57,700 nt of DNA, from assembly GCF_000337035.1 (NCBI RefSeq), contig NZ_AOJL01000032.1, positions 83,313-141,012 on the forward strand, written 5' to 3'. Below are positions 7,886 to 13,378 of this stretch, in pieces. The notes below the pieces were generated by a model. That model had not been told where the DNA came from and searched no databases. It saw nothing but the letters and a program-made list of their open reading frames with translations. Positions within the stretch are counted from its first letter, which is position 1. Each line of letters begins with the position of its first letter. This stretch comes from Halorubrum coriense DSM 10284. Lineage in GTDB: Archaea > Halobacteriota > Halobacteria > Halobacteriales > Haloferacaceae. A program made the translations under genes and the position numbers.

Positions 7886-7929
7886 CTCAATACACACGAT
7901 CGCTACTGAATCCAAAAGCTACAGAGTCG

Positions 7930-8088
7930 TCACTCGTCGGCGTTCCCTGCGCCCCTCTGAATCGTTTCTCTGTGGTCCCGGGCGATGGGGTCGTCTCCCT
8001 CATCGAGTGGCACTGTGTCCGCGTCGTCGGCTGCCGCGACAAGTCGCTCCATCCGGTCGATGACTTGCTCGCCGTCGTCAGAGGTCAT
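7930..8088 (-). CDS. 52-aa acidic protein, last gene of the recombinase operon
   Basis: An ATG at 8088 opens a 52-codon frame starting MTSDDGEQVIDRMERLVAAA and ending with TGA at 7930-7932. It has the acidic composition typical of halophile proteins and lies 21 nt downstream of the methyltransferase stop in the same direction. There is no recognised domain; the N-terminal half is probably a single amphipathic helix. Likely real from composition and operon position. Confidence 0.55.
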   Translation of the reverse strand: MTSDDGEQVIDRMERLVAAADDADTVPLDEGDDPIARDHRETIQRGAGNADE

Positions 8089-8109
8089 GTCCGCACATTG
8101 GTCCGAACC

Positions 8110-8589
8110 CTAATCAAAATCGGCCCATGTCTGCTGCCCGGGATACCGCCTGAAAACAGTGATTTGACTAATCTCGCCGAACGGGTGGTCCGCTCGTCGA
8201 TGCCGACTGACTACTTCGCACTGATCGGATGCGGGTTCCCAGGGAGCGTTATAAACGATGAGACCGCCCGGTTTGGTGACTCTGCACAACTGATAGAATT
8301 GCTTCCATCGGTCAAAGTAATCCATGCCTCGCCAGGGTGGGTCCGATATGACGGCGTCGAATTCGGCGGGTGGAAGGTCTAAATCCATCATATCGCCCTC
8401 CTCGATGTCCTCGCTCTGTGGTTCTGCATCGACCAATACGTCCCCGAGACGGCTACTGCCAGCTGGCACGTTGAGCACGCGCGCGTCCTCGTCGCGGGGG
8501 AGTTGCTCTCGGATGAATCGTTCCACGGACTCAGGCCACTGCCACGCGTCCGTATACTCATGTACGGATGGGATGTCCCGGGTGTCCAT
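8110..8589 (-). CDS. Small DNA methyltransferase (DPPW motif)
   Basis: The 159-aa class I SAM-dependent methyltransferase is probably an N6-adenine or N4-cytosine DNA modification enzyme. Motif IV is ISDPPWRGMDY (about residues 85-95). Motif I appears degenerate (LNVPAGSSRLGDVL, about 39-52), and a later strand KPGGLIVYNAPWEP is typical of the fold. It is short, with no target-recognition domain, like many orphan methyltransferases of haloarchaeal viruses. Its start codon is separated from the recombinase stop by one base, so it is co-translated with it. Its target could be GATC within the ACACGATCGTGT motif, but that is only a guess. No cognate restriction enzyme is present. Confidence 0.82.
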   Translation of the reverse strand: MDTRDIPSVHEYTDAWQWPESVERFIREQLPRDEDARVLNVPAGSSRLGDVLVDAEPQSEDIEEGDMMDLDLPPAEFDAVISDPPWRGMDYFDRWKQFYQLCRVTKPGGLIVYNAPWEPASDQCEVVSRHRRADHPFGEISQITVFRRYPGQQTWADFD

Positions 8590-8590
8590 A

Positions 8591-9367
8591 CTATCTCTCG
8601 CCTCCTACACGATCGTGCGCGTCGTCGCCGTCGTTGACAATTTCGAGCGCTTCGCTCACCCGCGCGTCGTCGGCTCTCGCATCGAGATACCACCCGCGTC
8701 GCTCGTCGTCCTGATGGATGCGCGAGAGTGTCTGCCGCGTCATCGTTAGCCCGTCCGCGGTCGCTCTGTAGCTCGCCCCCTCCTCGATGGCTTCGAGGGC
8801 TGCTCGTATCTCAAGATATCCATCCTCGTCGGGGTCCGGGTTGAGAATCGGTCGGAGGTATCCTTGGTCGTTTCTCTCGAATCCACCGGGAGTTTCGCCC
8901 AACCACTTCCCCTGCTTTCGAGCTCGCTTAATGCCCGAGTTCACGCGAGAAATGAGCTTCCGTCGCTCCTCCTCTGCGACTGCCGCACTGATATCTGCGA
9001 TGAGTTTGCCGGTCCCATCGGGTCGAATGGTGTCGGTCCACCCGTTCGTCACGTTCACAACTACACCGGCGTCCGCGGCTGCCTCGAAAAACTCCTGGTA
9101 CGTCGACCCAAGTCGGCTTAGGCGGCTGATCTCCCACGTAATAACACGGTCGTACTCCTCTCGCTCAACGGCGTCGATGAGCGCACGGAATTGCTCGCGC
9201 CCGACGTCGGTGCCTGATTTGGCGTAGTCCGCGTATCGGTCGATTTGAGACGTGTCGATGCCGTTCCTCTCGGCCCATTCATCGATGTCATCGAGTTGGT
9301 GTTGTTCGTCCTGATCAGCTGTACTTGAGCGCACGTATGATGCGACGTCCTCGTCTGTTGTGTTCAT
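8591..9367 (-). CDS. Serine recombinase (resolvase/invertase family)
   Basis: This 258-aa site-specific recombinase has the resolvase N-terminal domain. The catalytic Ser sits in YVRSSTADQ (Ser15 most likely), and the arginine motif is ISRLSRLGST (about 80-90). A linker helix with SRVNSGIKRARKQGKW and a C-terminal helix-turn-helix (SYRATADGLTMTRQTLSRIH, about 200-220) follow. The extreme C-terminus encodes IVNDGDDAHDRV, which contains both element-wide DNA motifs (8607-8618 and 8633-8640). It may resolve multimers, invert segments or move a small unit. Its C-terminal region was copied into the 7828 gene. The element also has a tyrosine integrase, so integration does not need this enzyme. Confidence 0.92.
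   Translation of the reverse strand: MNTTDEDVASYVRSSTADQDEQHQLDDIDEWAERNGIDTSQIDRYADYAKSGTDVGREQFRALIDAVEREEYDRVITWEISRLSRLGSTYQEFFEAAADAGVVVNVTNGWTDTIRPDGTGKLIADISAAVAEEERRKLISRVNSGIKRARKQGKWLGETPGGFERNDQGYLRPILNPDPDEDGYLEIRAALEAIEEGASYRATADGLTMTRQTLSRIHQDDERRGWYLDARADDARVSEALEIVNDGDDAHDRVGGER
8607..8640. repeat. Element motif pair (imperfect ACACGATCGTGc + GTTGACAA)
   Basis: ACACGATCGTGC at 8607-8618 and GTTGACAA at 8633-8640, 14 nt apart, inside the 3' end of the recombinase gene. The first differs from the perfect palindrome by one base. Confidence 0.65.
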
Positions 9368-9370
9368 GAT

Positions 9371-9499
9371 TTACAACCTCTCGATTATCTCCTCGAAACA
9401 CTCCTCGCAGAGCAATTTCCAACAACCGAACCACTCAGTATACACAAGTTCGGTGTCCTCCGCCCCACAGTCGGGACACCCCCCTCGCAGCTCCGTCAT
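9371..9499 (-). CDS. 42-aa zinc-ribbon protein, paralog of its upstream neighbour
   Basis: The ATG at 9499 overlaps the stop of the upstream gene (ATGA). The protein starts MTELRGGCPDCGAEDTELVY and has a second cysteine pair CEEC, giving a CPxCG-type zinc ribbon. CPDC...DT.xVYTEW is shared with the neighbouring 61-aa protein, so the two are tandem paralogs. It ends 3 nt before the recombinase start. Such mini zinc-finger proteins are frequent in haloarchaeal viruses and plasmids and probably regulate transcription or contact DNA/RNA. Confidence 0.75.
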   Translation of the reverse strand: MTELRGGCPDCGAEDTELVYTEWFGCWKLLCEECFEEIIERL

Positions 9500-9681
9500 A
9501 CACTCGCCCCTCCCAGCGGCTCCTCGATATCTTGAGCAAACAGACTGAGCTGGTTAGTATACTGAGTCTGGCAGCTATTGCAGACACGTGTCTCCTCAAC
9601 GGTGTCGGTGGACCACTCAGTATACACACGATCGGTGTCGTGCGTCTCACAGTCGGGACACTGCCCCCGTCGCCCCGTCAT
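9496..9681 (-). CDS. 61-aa zinc-ribbon protein
   Basis: MTGRRGQCPDCETHD is followed by VYTEW and a second pair CNSC, forming a four-cysteine zinc ribbon. The C-terminal 25 residues (QLSLFAQDIEEPLGG) are unique compared with the 42-aa paralog downstream. It overlaps both neighbours by 4 nt (ATGA at each end), so translation is coupled across the operon 9941-7930. Confidence 0.8.
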   Translation of the reverse strand: MTGRRGQCPDCETHDTDRVYTEWSTDTVEETRVCNSCQTQYTNQLSLFAQDIEEPLGGASV

Positions 9682-9941
9682 GCGTTCGCCTCTCCGTCGC
9701 CCTCTCGGAGCGCGAGCATGGTCGTGTTGACTGCGAGGTCCCAGGTGCGGTCGTCAACATCGAGCGACATCCGTTCGACAGCTATTGCGACCCATCGAGC
9801 GGCGGACGTGGGTCCCGCGTCACCCGCGAGTTCGAGCGCCTCGTCAACGATGTCGGCAGCGACATCGAGGTGCCCGCGTCCGTCGTCGTCGATTATCTGC
9901 GGGAGTTCGCCCGTTTCGACGTCCGAATTTGGGTTTTTCAT
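9678..9941 (-). CDS. 87-aa protein heading the recombinase operon
   Basis: MKNPNSDVETGELPQIIDDD starts an acidic, mostly helical protein with no recognised domain and no membrane segment. It is the first gene of a six-gene operon (two zinc ribbons, recombinase, methyltransferase, 52-aa protein). Upstream lies the promoter/operator shared with two other element operons. ATG 9941 is used; nearer-promoter ATGs at about 9945-9953 are in other frames or would add a few residues. Confidence 0.7.
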   Translation of the reverse strand: MKNPNSDVETGELPQIIDDDGRGHLDVAADIVDEALELAGDAGPTSAARWVAIAVERMSLDVDDRTWDLAVNTTMLALREGDGEANA

Positions 9942-9952
9942 CTACATACATC

Positions 9953-9980
9953 GGTAGGTGATCACAACGCATAAAACGGG
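9953..9980 (-). promoter_or_regulatory. Shared promoter/operator, copy A (upstream of 9941)
   Basis: Read on the minus strand: CCGTTTTATGCGTTGTGATC then ACCTACCGA. TTTTAT is a TATA-like box about 30 nt before the ATG, implying a leaderless or near-leaderless transcript. GTGATCAC (9958-9965) is a perfect palindrome between the TATA box and the start codon, where a repressor would block initiation. The same arrangement precedes 12088 and, partly, 19639. Confidence 0.75.
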
Positions 9981-10028
9981 CAACCCGCGCACAGGTGTGT
10001 ACGGACTAGTGTCTGTATTCACCAAAAC

Positions 10029-10049
10029 TAGAACACTAACTGCGTCTGC
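10029..10049 (-). pseudogene. 3'-end remnant of a duplicate of the 11228 gene
   Basis: This 21-nt stretch is identical to 10483-10503, the last codons of the gene at 10482-11228 (AQTQLVF and stop). Upstream sequence is unrelated. It marks a past duplication or recombination that left only the tail. Confidence 0.55.
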
Positions 10050-10072
10050 TCAAAGAGCCGCGAAAAACGAAT

Positions 10073-10219
10073 TCACTCGTCGCCGTCGTCGTCCTCGTCC
10101 TCAACCTCGATGACCGCGAGCGTCACCTGCTTGCCTGCCTTGTCCGGGCCGATTGCGACGCGCCCCTTCGCATCTGCCTTCCGTTCGACTAGATCAGAGA
10201 CTTCGACTTCTACTTTCAT
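10073..10219 (-). CDS. 48-aa AbrB-like small protein
   Basis: Starting at ATG 10219 the protein reads MKVEVEVSDLVERKADAKGR and continues VAIGPDKAGKQVTLAVIEVE with an acidic tail. The pattern (basic loop, KGRVAIG, then beta strands) resembles swapped-hairpin AbrB/SpoVT proteins that bind DNA as dimers, and resembles the element's other AbrB-like protein at 19639 in size. The in-frame TTG-like start at 10255 was rejected because it runs into the upstream gene. It lies 5 nt downstream of the 10422 gene. Confidence 0.6.
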   Translation of the reverse strand: MKVEVEVSDLVERKADAKGRVAIGPDKAGKQVTLAVIEVEDEDDDGDE

Positions 10220-10224
10220 CTGTG

Positions 10225-10422
10225 TTACTCCACGTGGAATTTGTCGCTGTTGCAACGGAAGTTTAATCGGTCGCGGTCGACGGTCCGTCGCTCCCCGGTG
10301 TCTGTAAACTCGATTGTAACCTCGGTCCGGTCCGGCGATACCGACTCAACCCAACACTCGCGCCGACCGTGGACCCCGTAGTCACCCATACGCGCATCGT
10401 CCGCGACATTGTCTCGTGCCAT
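10225..10422 (-). CDS. 65-aa hypothetical protein
   Basis: MARDNVADDARMGDYGVHGR begins a small protein with SH3/OB-like beta character (CWVESVSPDRTEVTIEFTDT and TVDRDRLNFR). This pattern is seen in short nucleic-acid-binding proteins; function is not established. The ATG at 10422 lies 25 nt downstream of a TATA-like TTTAAG, giving a leaderless start, so it was preferred to the ATG at 10431. Confidence 0.65.
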   Translation of the reverse strand: MARDNVADDARMGDYGVHGRRECWVESVSPDRTEVTIEFTDTGERRTVDRDRLNFRCNSDKFHVE

Positions 10423-10442
10423 ACATCCCACTTATTCCCCCA

Positions 10443-10475
10443 TTAACTTAAATCTATCCCACCTAATCCCACCTA
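10443..10475 (-). promoter_or_regulatory. Promoter with tandem 10-bp repeat upstream of 10422
   Basis: ATCCCACCTA occurs twice in direct tandem (10456-10465 and 10466-10475). Next to it, toward the gene, is a TATA-like TTTAAG on the minus strand (10447-10452). The repeat sits exactly at the TFB-recognition/activator position, so it may be an activator site or an extended BRE. Confidence 0.65.
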
Positions 10476-10481
10476 TTGGGG

Positions 10482-11228
10482 TTAGAACACTAACTGCGTC
10501 TGCGCGGGGTGCCTGCTCTGCGCCGACTCGCCCGGACGGTCGTAATCGAGCGAATACGCACTGCCGGGGTTGTTGAGCGCGTCGTGTACGTTGGTGAGAC
10601 TCGCCTCAACACGTTCGTAATATCCGACGTCGTCGCCCGTGTCGAACCAACACCTTCGGTCGCGGGTGTGTGGTCCGAATTGCGTCGGAGCAAAAACATC
10701 GCCCATACTCGCACCCTTGAAGACTGCCGCGCCGTCCGCACTGTCGACACGATCGTGTAGGATTTTGATTGCTCGCAACTGAGTAATTGGAGAACCGCCG
10801 AGTAAATGAATTGAATCGCATCCATGGTAGTCCGTGATTTGATGCTCGTCGTCGCTCCCGAACGACGCGAGCGGGAGTCCGACTCTCCACTGTTCGGGGA
10901 CGTCCCCCGGGTGGATACTCTTCGGGACCACTATCACCTCATCGGCAAAGTCACTGAGCTCCCGCGCCTGCTCATACACGTCCTGCGCGTCTCGCCCGCG
11001 CTCGATGTCCGGTGCGACGGTGACCGCGGGCTCGATGCCCGCGACCGTCTCGCAGTGCTCATCGAATGATTGGTCCTCTTTGCTAAATGGATAATCGACG
11101 AATTCGATTCCCTCCGATTTGATTTGATGCTGGTTCTGTGACTCGATTCCCAGCTGCGCATCTGACCGTTTGACCGCCTCGCTCGCCTCGCTGCCGCCGT
11201 TCACTGTCGCAAAAACATCGAGGGTCAC
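10482..11228 (-). CDS. Possible TGT-like (DpdA/tRNA-guanine transglycosylase fold) protein
   Basis: This 248-aa protein is of a kind found in haloarchaeal viruses and plasmids (from memory the DUF6610 group). Visible features are a strand-helix pattern (ADEVIVVPKSIHPGDVPEQW, then VGLPLASFG) and DSIHLLGGSPITQL, which resembles the HLLG-type loop of TGT-like TIM barrels. If correct, it would act on a modified guanine base in DNA or tRNA. The zinc cluster of canonical TGT is not seen. The start is GTG at 11228, overlapping the stop of the wHTH gene (GTGA). A perfect ACACGATCGTGT (10747-10758) lies inside. The fold assignment is an inference of modest certainty. Confidence 0.6.
   Translation of the reverse strand: MTLDVFATVNGGSEASEAVKRSDAQLGIESQNQHQIKSEGIEFVDYPFSKEDQSFDEHCETVAGIEPAVTVAPDIERGRDAQDVYEQARELSDFADEVIVVPKSIHPGDVPEQWRVGLPLASFGSDDEHQITDYHGCDSIHLLGGSPITQLRAIKILHDRVDSADGAAVFKGASMGDVFAPTQFGPHTRDRRCWFDTGDDVGYYERVEASLTNVHDALNNPGSAYSLDYDRPGESAQSRHPAQTQLVF
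10747..10758. repeat. Element palindrome ACACGATCGTGT, copy 1
   Basis: A perfect 12-bp palindrome inside the 10482-11228 gene (encodes HDRV). No GTTGACAA is close by. Confidence 0.8.
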
Positions 11229-11389
11229 ACTTCTGCGACGTCGAACCCCCGGAGTCGGACGTCGTTAGACCGTTCCACACACGGATATATCGTTAGTAGC
11301 GGTATCTCGGTCCTATCTCGGAGCTCGTGAATAGTCATCGGACCGTCGTTGCGCACTACCTCCTCGATGAGCCGTCTCGTCGCGCTCAT
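11225..11389 (-). CDS. 54-aa winged-helix-like protein
   Basis: An ATG at 11389 overlaps the upstream stop (ATGA). The protein starts MSATRRLIEEVVRNDGPMTI and continues HELRDRTEIPLLTIYPCVER, a plausible three-helix wHTH (helix 1 LIEEVV, helix 2 TIHELRDRT, helix 3 PLLTIYPCVE). It ends GTGTGA, overlapping the next gene's GTG start. Probably a DNA-binding regulator within the 12088-10482 operon. Confidence 0.65.
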   Translation of the reverse strand: MSATRRLIEEVVRNDGPMTIHELRDRTEIPLLTIYPCVERSNDVRLRGFDVAEV

Positions 11390-11580
11390 CGACCCACCTC
11401 TATAAGTCCGGGTATGAGGGCTATAGTCACAGTCCCTACAAAAAAGGAACCCGCACTGAATGCGAGGGATTTCAGTAGCGGTATATCGCCTGTAAGTCCC
11501 AATACGCAGTAAATCAACGGCGTAAACATTACCACTGGGTGTGTAACTACCTCCCCGATGGGCTTCCGCGCCATGCTCAT
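11386..11580 (-). CDS. 64-aa two-pass membrane protein
   Basis: MSMARKPIGEVVTHPVVMFT starts a protein with two hydrophobic stretches (VVMFTPLIYCVLGL and SAGSFFVGTVTIALIPGL). ATG 11580 overlaps the upstream stop codon (ATGA), deciding among three closely spaced ATGs. Its place between zinc-finger and wHTH genes suggests a small accessory or regulatory membrane protein. No family recognised. Confidence 0.7.
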   Translation of the reverse strand: MSMARKPIGEVVTHPVVMFTPLIYCVLGLTGDIPLLKSLAFSAGSFFVGTVTIALIPGLIEVGR

Positions 11581-11894
11581 CGATACCACCTGAGAATTTG
11601 ATCTAGTATAGGTATTTGAATCGCCACTTCCACCTCCGAAAGGTCGATTTGTTCCATTTGCTCCTCATCCATCACGTCTGTATATTCCATCAGGCGGTCG
11701 AAATCACCTACTGAAGTGTCCGTAAATGGCACTTGGATGTTGAACCGGGTGTAACCACGGTGTCTTTCGCAGTGAGCATGAAGTGATCCGATGTTCGTCG
11801 ATATGTGATCACACTGCCGGCAGCGGTATATCTGTAATTCGTCATGCGGCTCGAACAGTTCTCTATACTCCTCGATGTCCATCGTCATCGTCAT
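11577..11894 (-). CDS. C2H2-type zinc-finger protein
   Basis: The 105-aa protein has a finger YRCRQCDHISTNIGSLHAHC followed by ERH (about residues 23-45), with Cys-X2-Cys and His spacing close to classic C2H2. The rest is acidic and helical. It overlaps both neighbours by 4 nt. Single C2H2 fingers of this type are common in haloarchaeal mobile elements and probably bind DNA. The 5' end has three repeated ATGAC(G) units (11880-11894); the first, overlapping the upstream stop, is taken as the start. Confidence 0.8.
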   Translation of the reverse strand: MTMTMDIEEYRELFEPHDELQIYRCRQCDHISTNIGSLHAHCERHRGYTRFNIQVPFTDTSVGDFDRLMEYTDVMDEEQMEQIDLSEVEVAIQIPILDQILRWYR

Positions 11895-12088
11895 CGACTC
11901 TCACCGGCAGAACCCTGCCCTTGCGCCGTCTCGCGTTCGCCTGCTGGCGCGGCACACTGTACGCACCACTCCTCTCCTCGCCCGCCCTCCACGGGCGTCC
12001 CGCACGTGCTACAGCGCTCTGTCTGTGCGTCGCCGTAGTTGTACGCATCAAGCGTGTCTGATCCGCCTGCGTGTTGTGGTTTCTCCAT
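11891..12088 (-). CDS. 65-aa zinc-ribbon protein heading the second early operon
   Basis: The sequence contains CSTCGTPVEGG and later CVQC (about residues 26-46), a double CxxC zinc ribbon like that of many small haloarchaeal proteins. It is the first gene of a five-gene operon ending at 10482. The shared promoter/operator lies immediately upstream, with the TATA-like box 25 nt from the ATG. Confidence 0.78.
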   Translation of the reverse strand: MEKPQHAGGSDTLDAYNYGDAQTERCSTCGTPVEGGRGEEWCVQCAAPAGERETAQGQGSAGESR

Positions 12089-12099
12089 ATATTCGGTAA

Positions 12100-12121
12100 G
12101 TGATCACAACCCATAAAACGG
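12100..12121 (-). promoter_or_regulatory. Shared promoter/operator, copy B (upstream of 12088)
   Basis: On the minus strand: CCGTTTTATGGGTTGTGATC then ACTTACCGA. The TATA-like TTTTAT is at 12113-12118 and the palindrome GTGATCAC at 12100-12107. It matches the 9941 promoter almost base for base over about 25 nt. Confidence 0.78.
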
Positions 12122-12225
12122 ATAGCGGCGGACCCTCATCGACCCACAAGAACACTGTCCCCCTCCCCCGGGGACCCCCGGGGCTATGCGCGAGCGTGCC
12201 CGCGCGCACGCGAGGGAGTCGCCTC

Positions 12226-12264
12226 ACACGATCGTGTCGGTCGCCCGCCTGTCATCGTTGACAA
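12226..12264. repeat. Element palindrome ACACGATCGTGT, copy 2, with GTTGACAA (intergenic)
   Basis: The perfect palindrome at 12226-12237 and GTTGACAA at 12257-12264 lie in the 230-nt gap between 12121 and 12353. The same gap holds a strong GC-rich inverted repeat CCCCCGGGGACCCCCGGGG (about 12165-12183). No gene is evident in the gap. An in-frame continuation of the 12571 gene past its stop would encode the usual VVN...DTIV linker, so this may be a truncated coding end. Confidence 0.75.
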
Positions 12265-12352
12265 CATCGCTCCTGCCGGCGCGATACCTGGGGTTCGTGT
12301 TAGTATGAGCGTATCCTGGCCCCTCAGTATCTGCAAAAAGAGCCCGCGTCCG

Positions 12353-12571
12353 TTAGTCGTCGGCGTCGTCGTCGCTCTGCTCGCGCGTCCATCGTAGTTC
12401 GTCGGCGACGACACGCGCAAAGTCGGCATACCCGTCCACTGCGAGCTCTAAGTCTTTGATCTCCGCGTCGGGCACACCGCACTGCGACAGTCGCTCACGC
12501 GCCTCTGCGTGTCCGTACATACATGCTCTCTCCTGTTCGACCCGGTCGTCGGCGTGTGTTGTGTGTGACAT
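12353..12571 (-). CDS. 72-aa acidic protein at the end of the structural operon
   Basis: MSHTTHADDRVEQERACMYG starts a helical, acidic protein with no known domain. It follows the 13377 gene by 8 nt. The stop TAA (12353-12355) is followed in the same frame by 41 more codons ending at 12238, whose last part encodes the linker SDVVNDDRRATDTIV. The gene may therefore have lost its C-terminus by a stop mutation. Confidence 0.6.
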   Translation of the reverse strand: MSHTTHADDRVEQERACMYGHAEARERLSQCGVPDAEIKDLELAVDGYADFARVVADELRWTREQSDDDADD

Positions 12572-12579
12572 TGTAATCT

Positions 12580-13377
12580 CTAAGCGTTGACCGGCGCGTC
12601 TGCAGCTTCAATCTCGTCCGGTGACCAACCGAATTCGTCGATAAGCGCCTCACGGGCGTCGTCGTCGCCGTTTTTAGCGTACTTGAGCGCGTTCTCTTCA
12701 AGCCCCGACTGCGCCTCGCGGTAGGACGTCGTCCGGTCGTCGACGCCCTCCTCTTCGTCCGTACGGTCGCCTACGATGGACTCCCGGTTCTTTCGCGCGG
12801 CGTCGCGCGCCTCGTTGACCGTCTTGAGGTCCTCGCTCCACACATCGAGCCATGAGCTCCCGTCGATGCCCTCGCCCCGTATCGCCCCCTTAGCCCGTTT
12901 CGCGGTCGGGAGGTCGGTTTTTGTGAAATCGATCCGTTTTCGCTCCTCGTCCGTGATATTGATTTGGCCGGACCCACCCTCAACCTCCTGTCTCATATCC
13001 TCCGCATCGAGTTGGATGAGCTCCTCCGCGCGCCGGGGCGCGGCTTCTGAGAGTTGGATCTCGGTCTCTCGCCTGTCATCGGTCGGCGAGAGTACATCCT
13101 CGCCGAACTTATCGATGAGCTCGTCTCGCACTGAGTTAGCGATTGGTCGGGCGAATAGCTCCGCGCTCTCGCCGTCTCGATACCGGGCTAAGGCAAAGCC
13201 CTCCTCGCGGAGTTCGGCGGTCTCCTCGTCGCTCAACTCCTCGGGATCGACCTTTCCGACCGGACCCAAGTAGTGCCAATATTGCCCGTTAGAGCCCGCC
13301 TTAGGGTGGTCTGAGCCGTGGACTCTGTACGCATATGGACCATACTCCTGCCGCATCACTGTTTGTATCGATGTCAT
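12580..13377 (-). CDS. Hypothetical element protein downstream of the NTPase
   Basis: This 265-aa acidic protein starts MTSIQTVMRQEYGPYAYRVH. The N-terminal 60 residues (GQYWHYLGPVGKVDPEEL) look folded. The remainder is highly charged and probably helical/coiled, with no membrane segment. ATG 13377 lies just after the NTPase stop (13379-13381) and was chosen over a TTG upstream. Position directly after the NTPase suggests a role in assembly, membrane recruitment of DNA or host interaction; nothing in the sequence proves this. Confidence 0.65.
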   Translation of the reverse strand: MTSIQTVMRQEYGPYAYRVHGSDHPKAGSNGQYWHYLGPVGKVDPEELSDEETAELREEGFALARYRDGESAELFARPIANSVRDELIDKFGEDVLSPTDDRRETEIQLSEAAPRRAEELIQLDAEDMRQEVEGGSGQINITDEERKRIDFTKTDLPTAKRAKGAIRGEGIDGSSWLDVWSEDLKTVNEARDAARKNRESIVGDRTDEEEGVDDRTTSYREAQSGLEENALKYAKNGDDDAREALIDEFGWSPDEIEAADAPVNA

Positions 13378-13378
13378 G

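Noticed and set aside
12184-12429. 81-codon minus-strand frame across the 12226 motif pair
   Set aside because: It overlaps the better supported 12571 gene in another frame and is Thr/Arg-rich noise.
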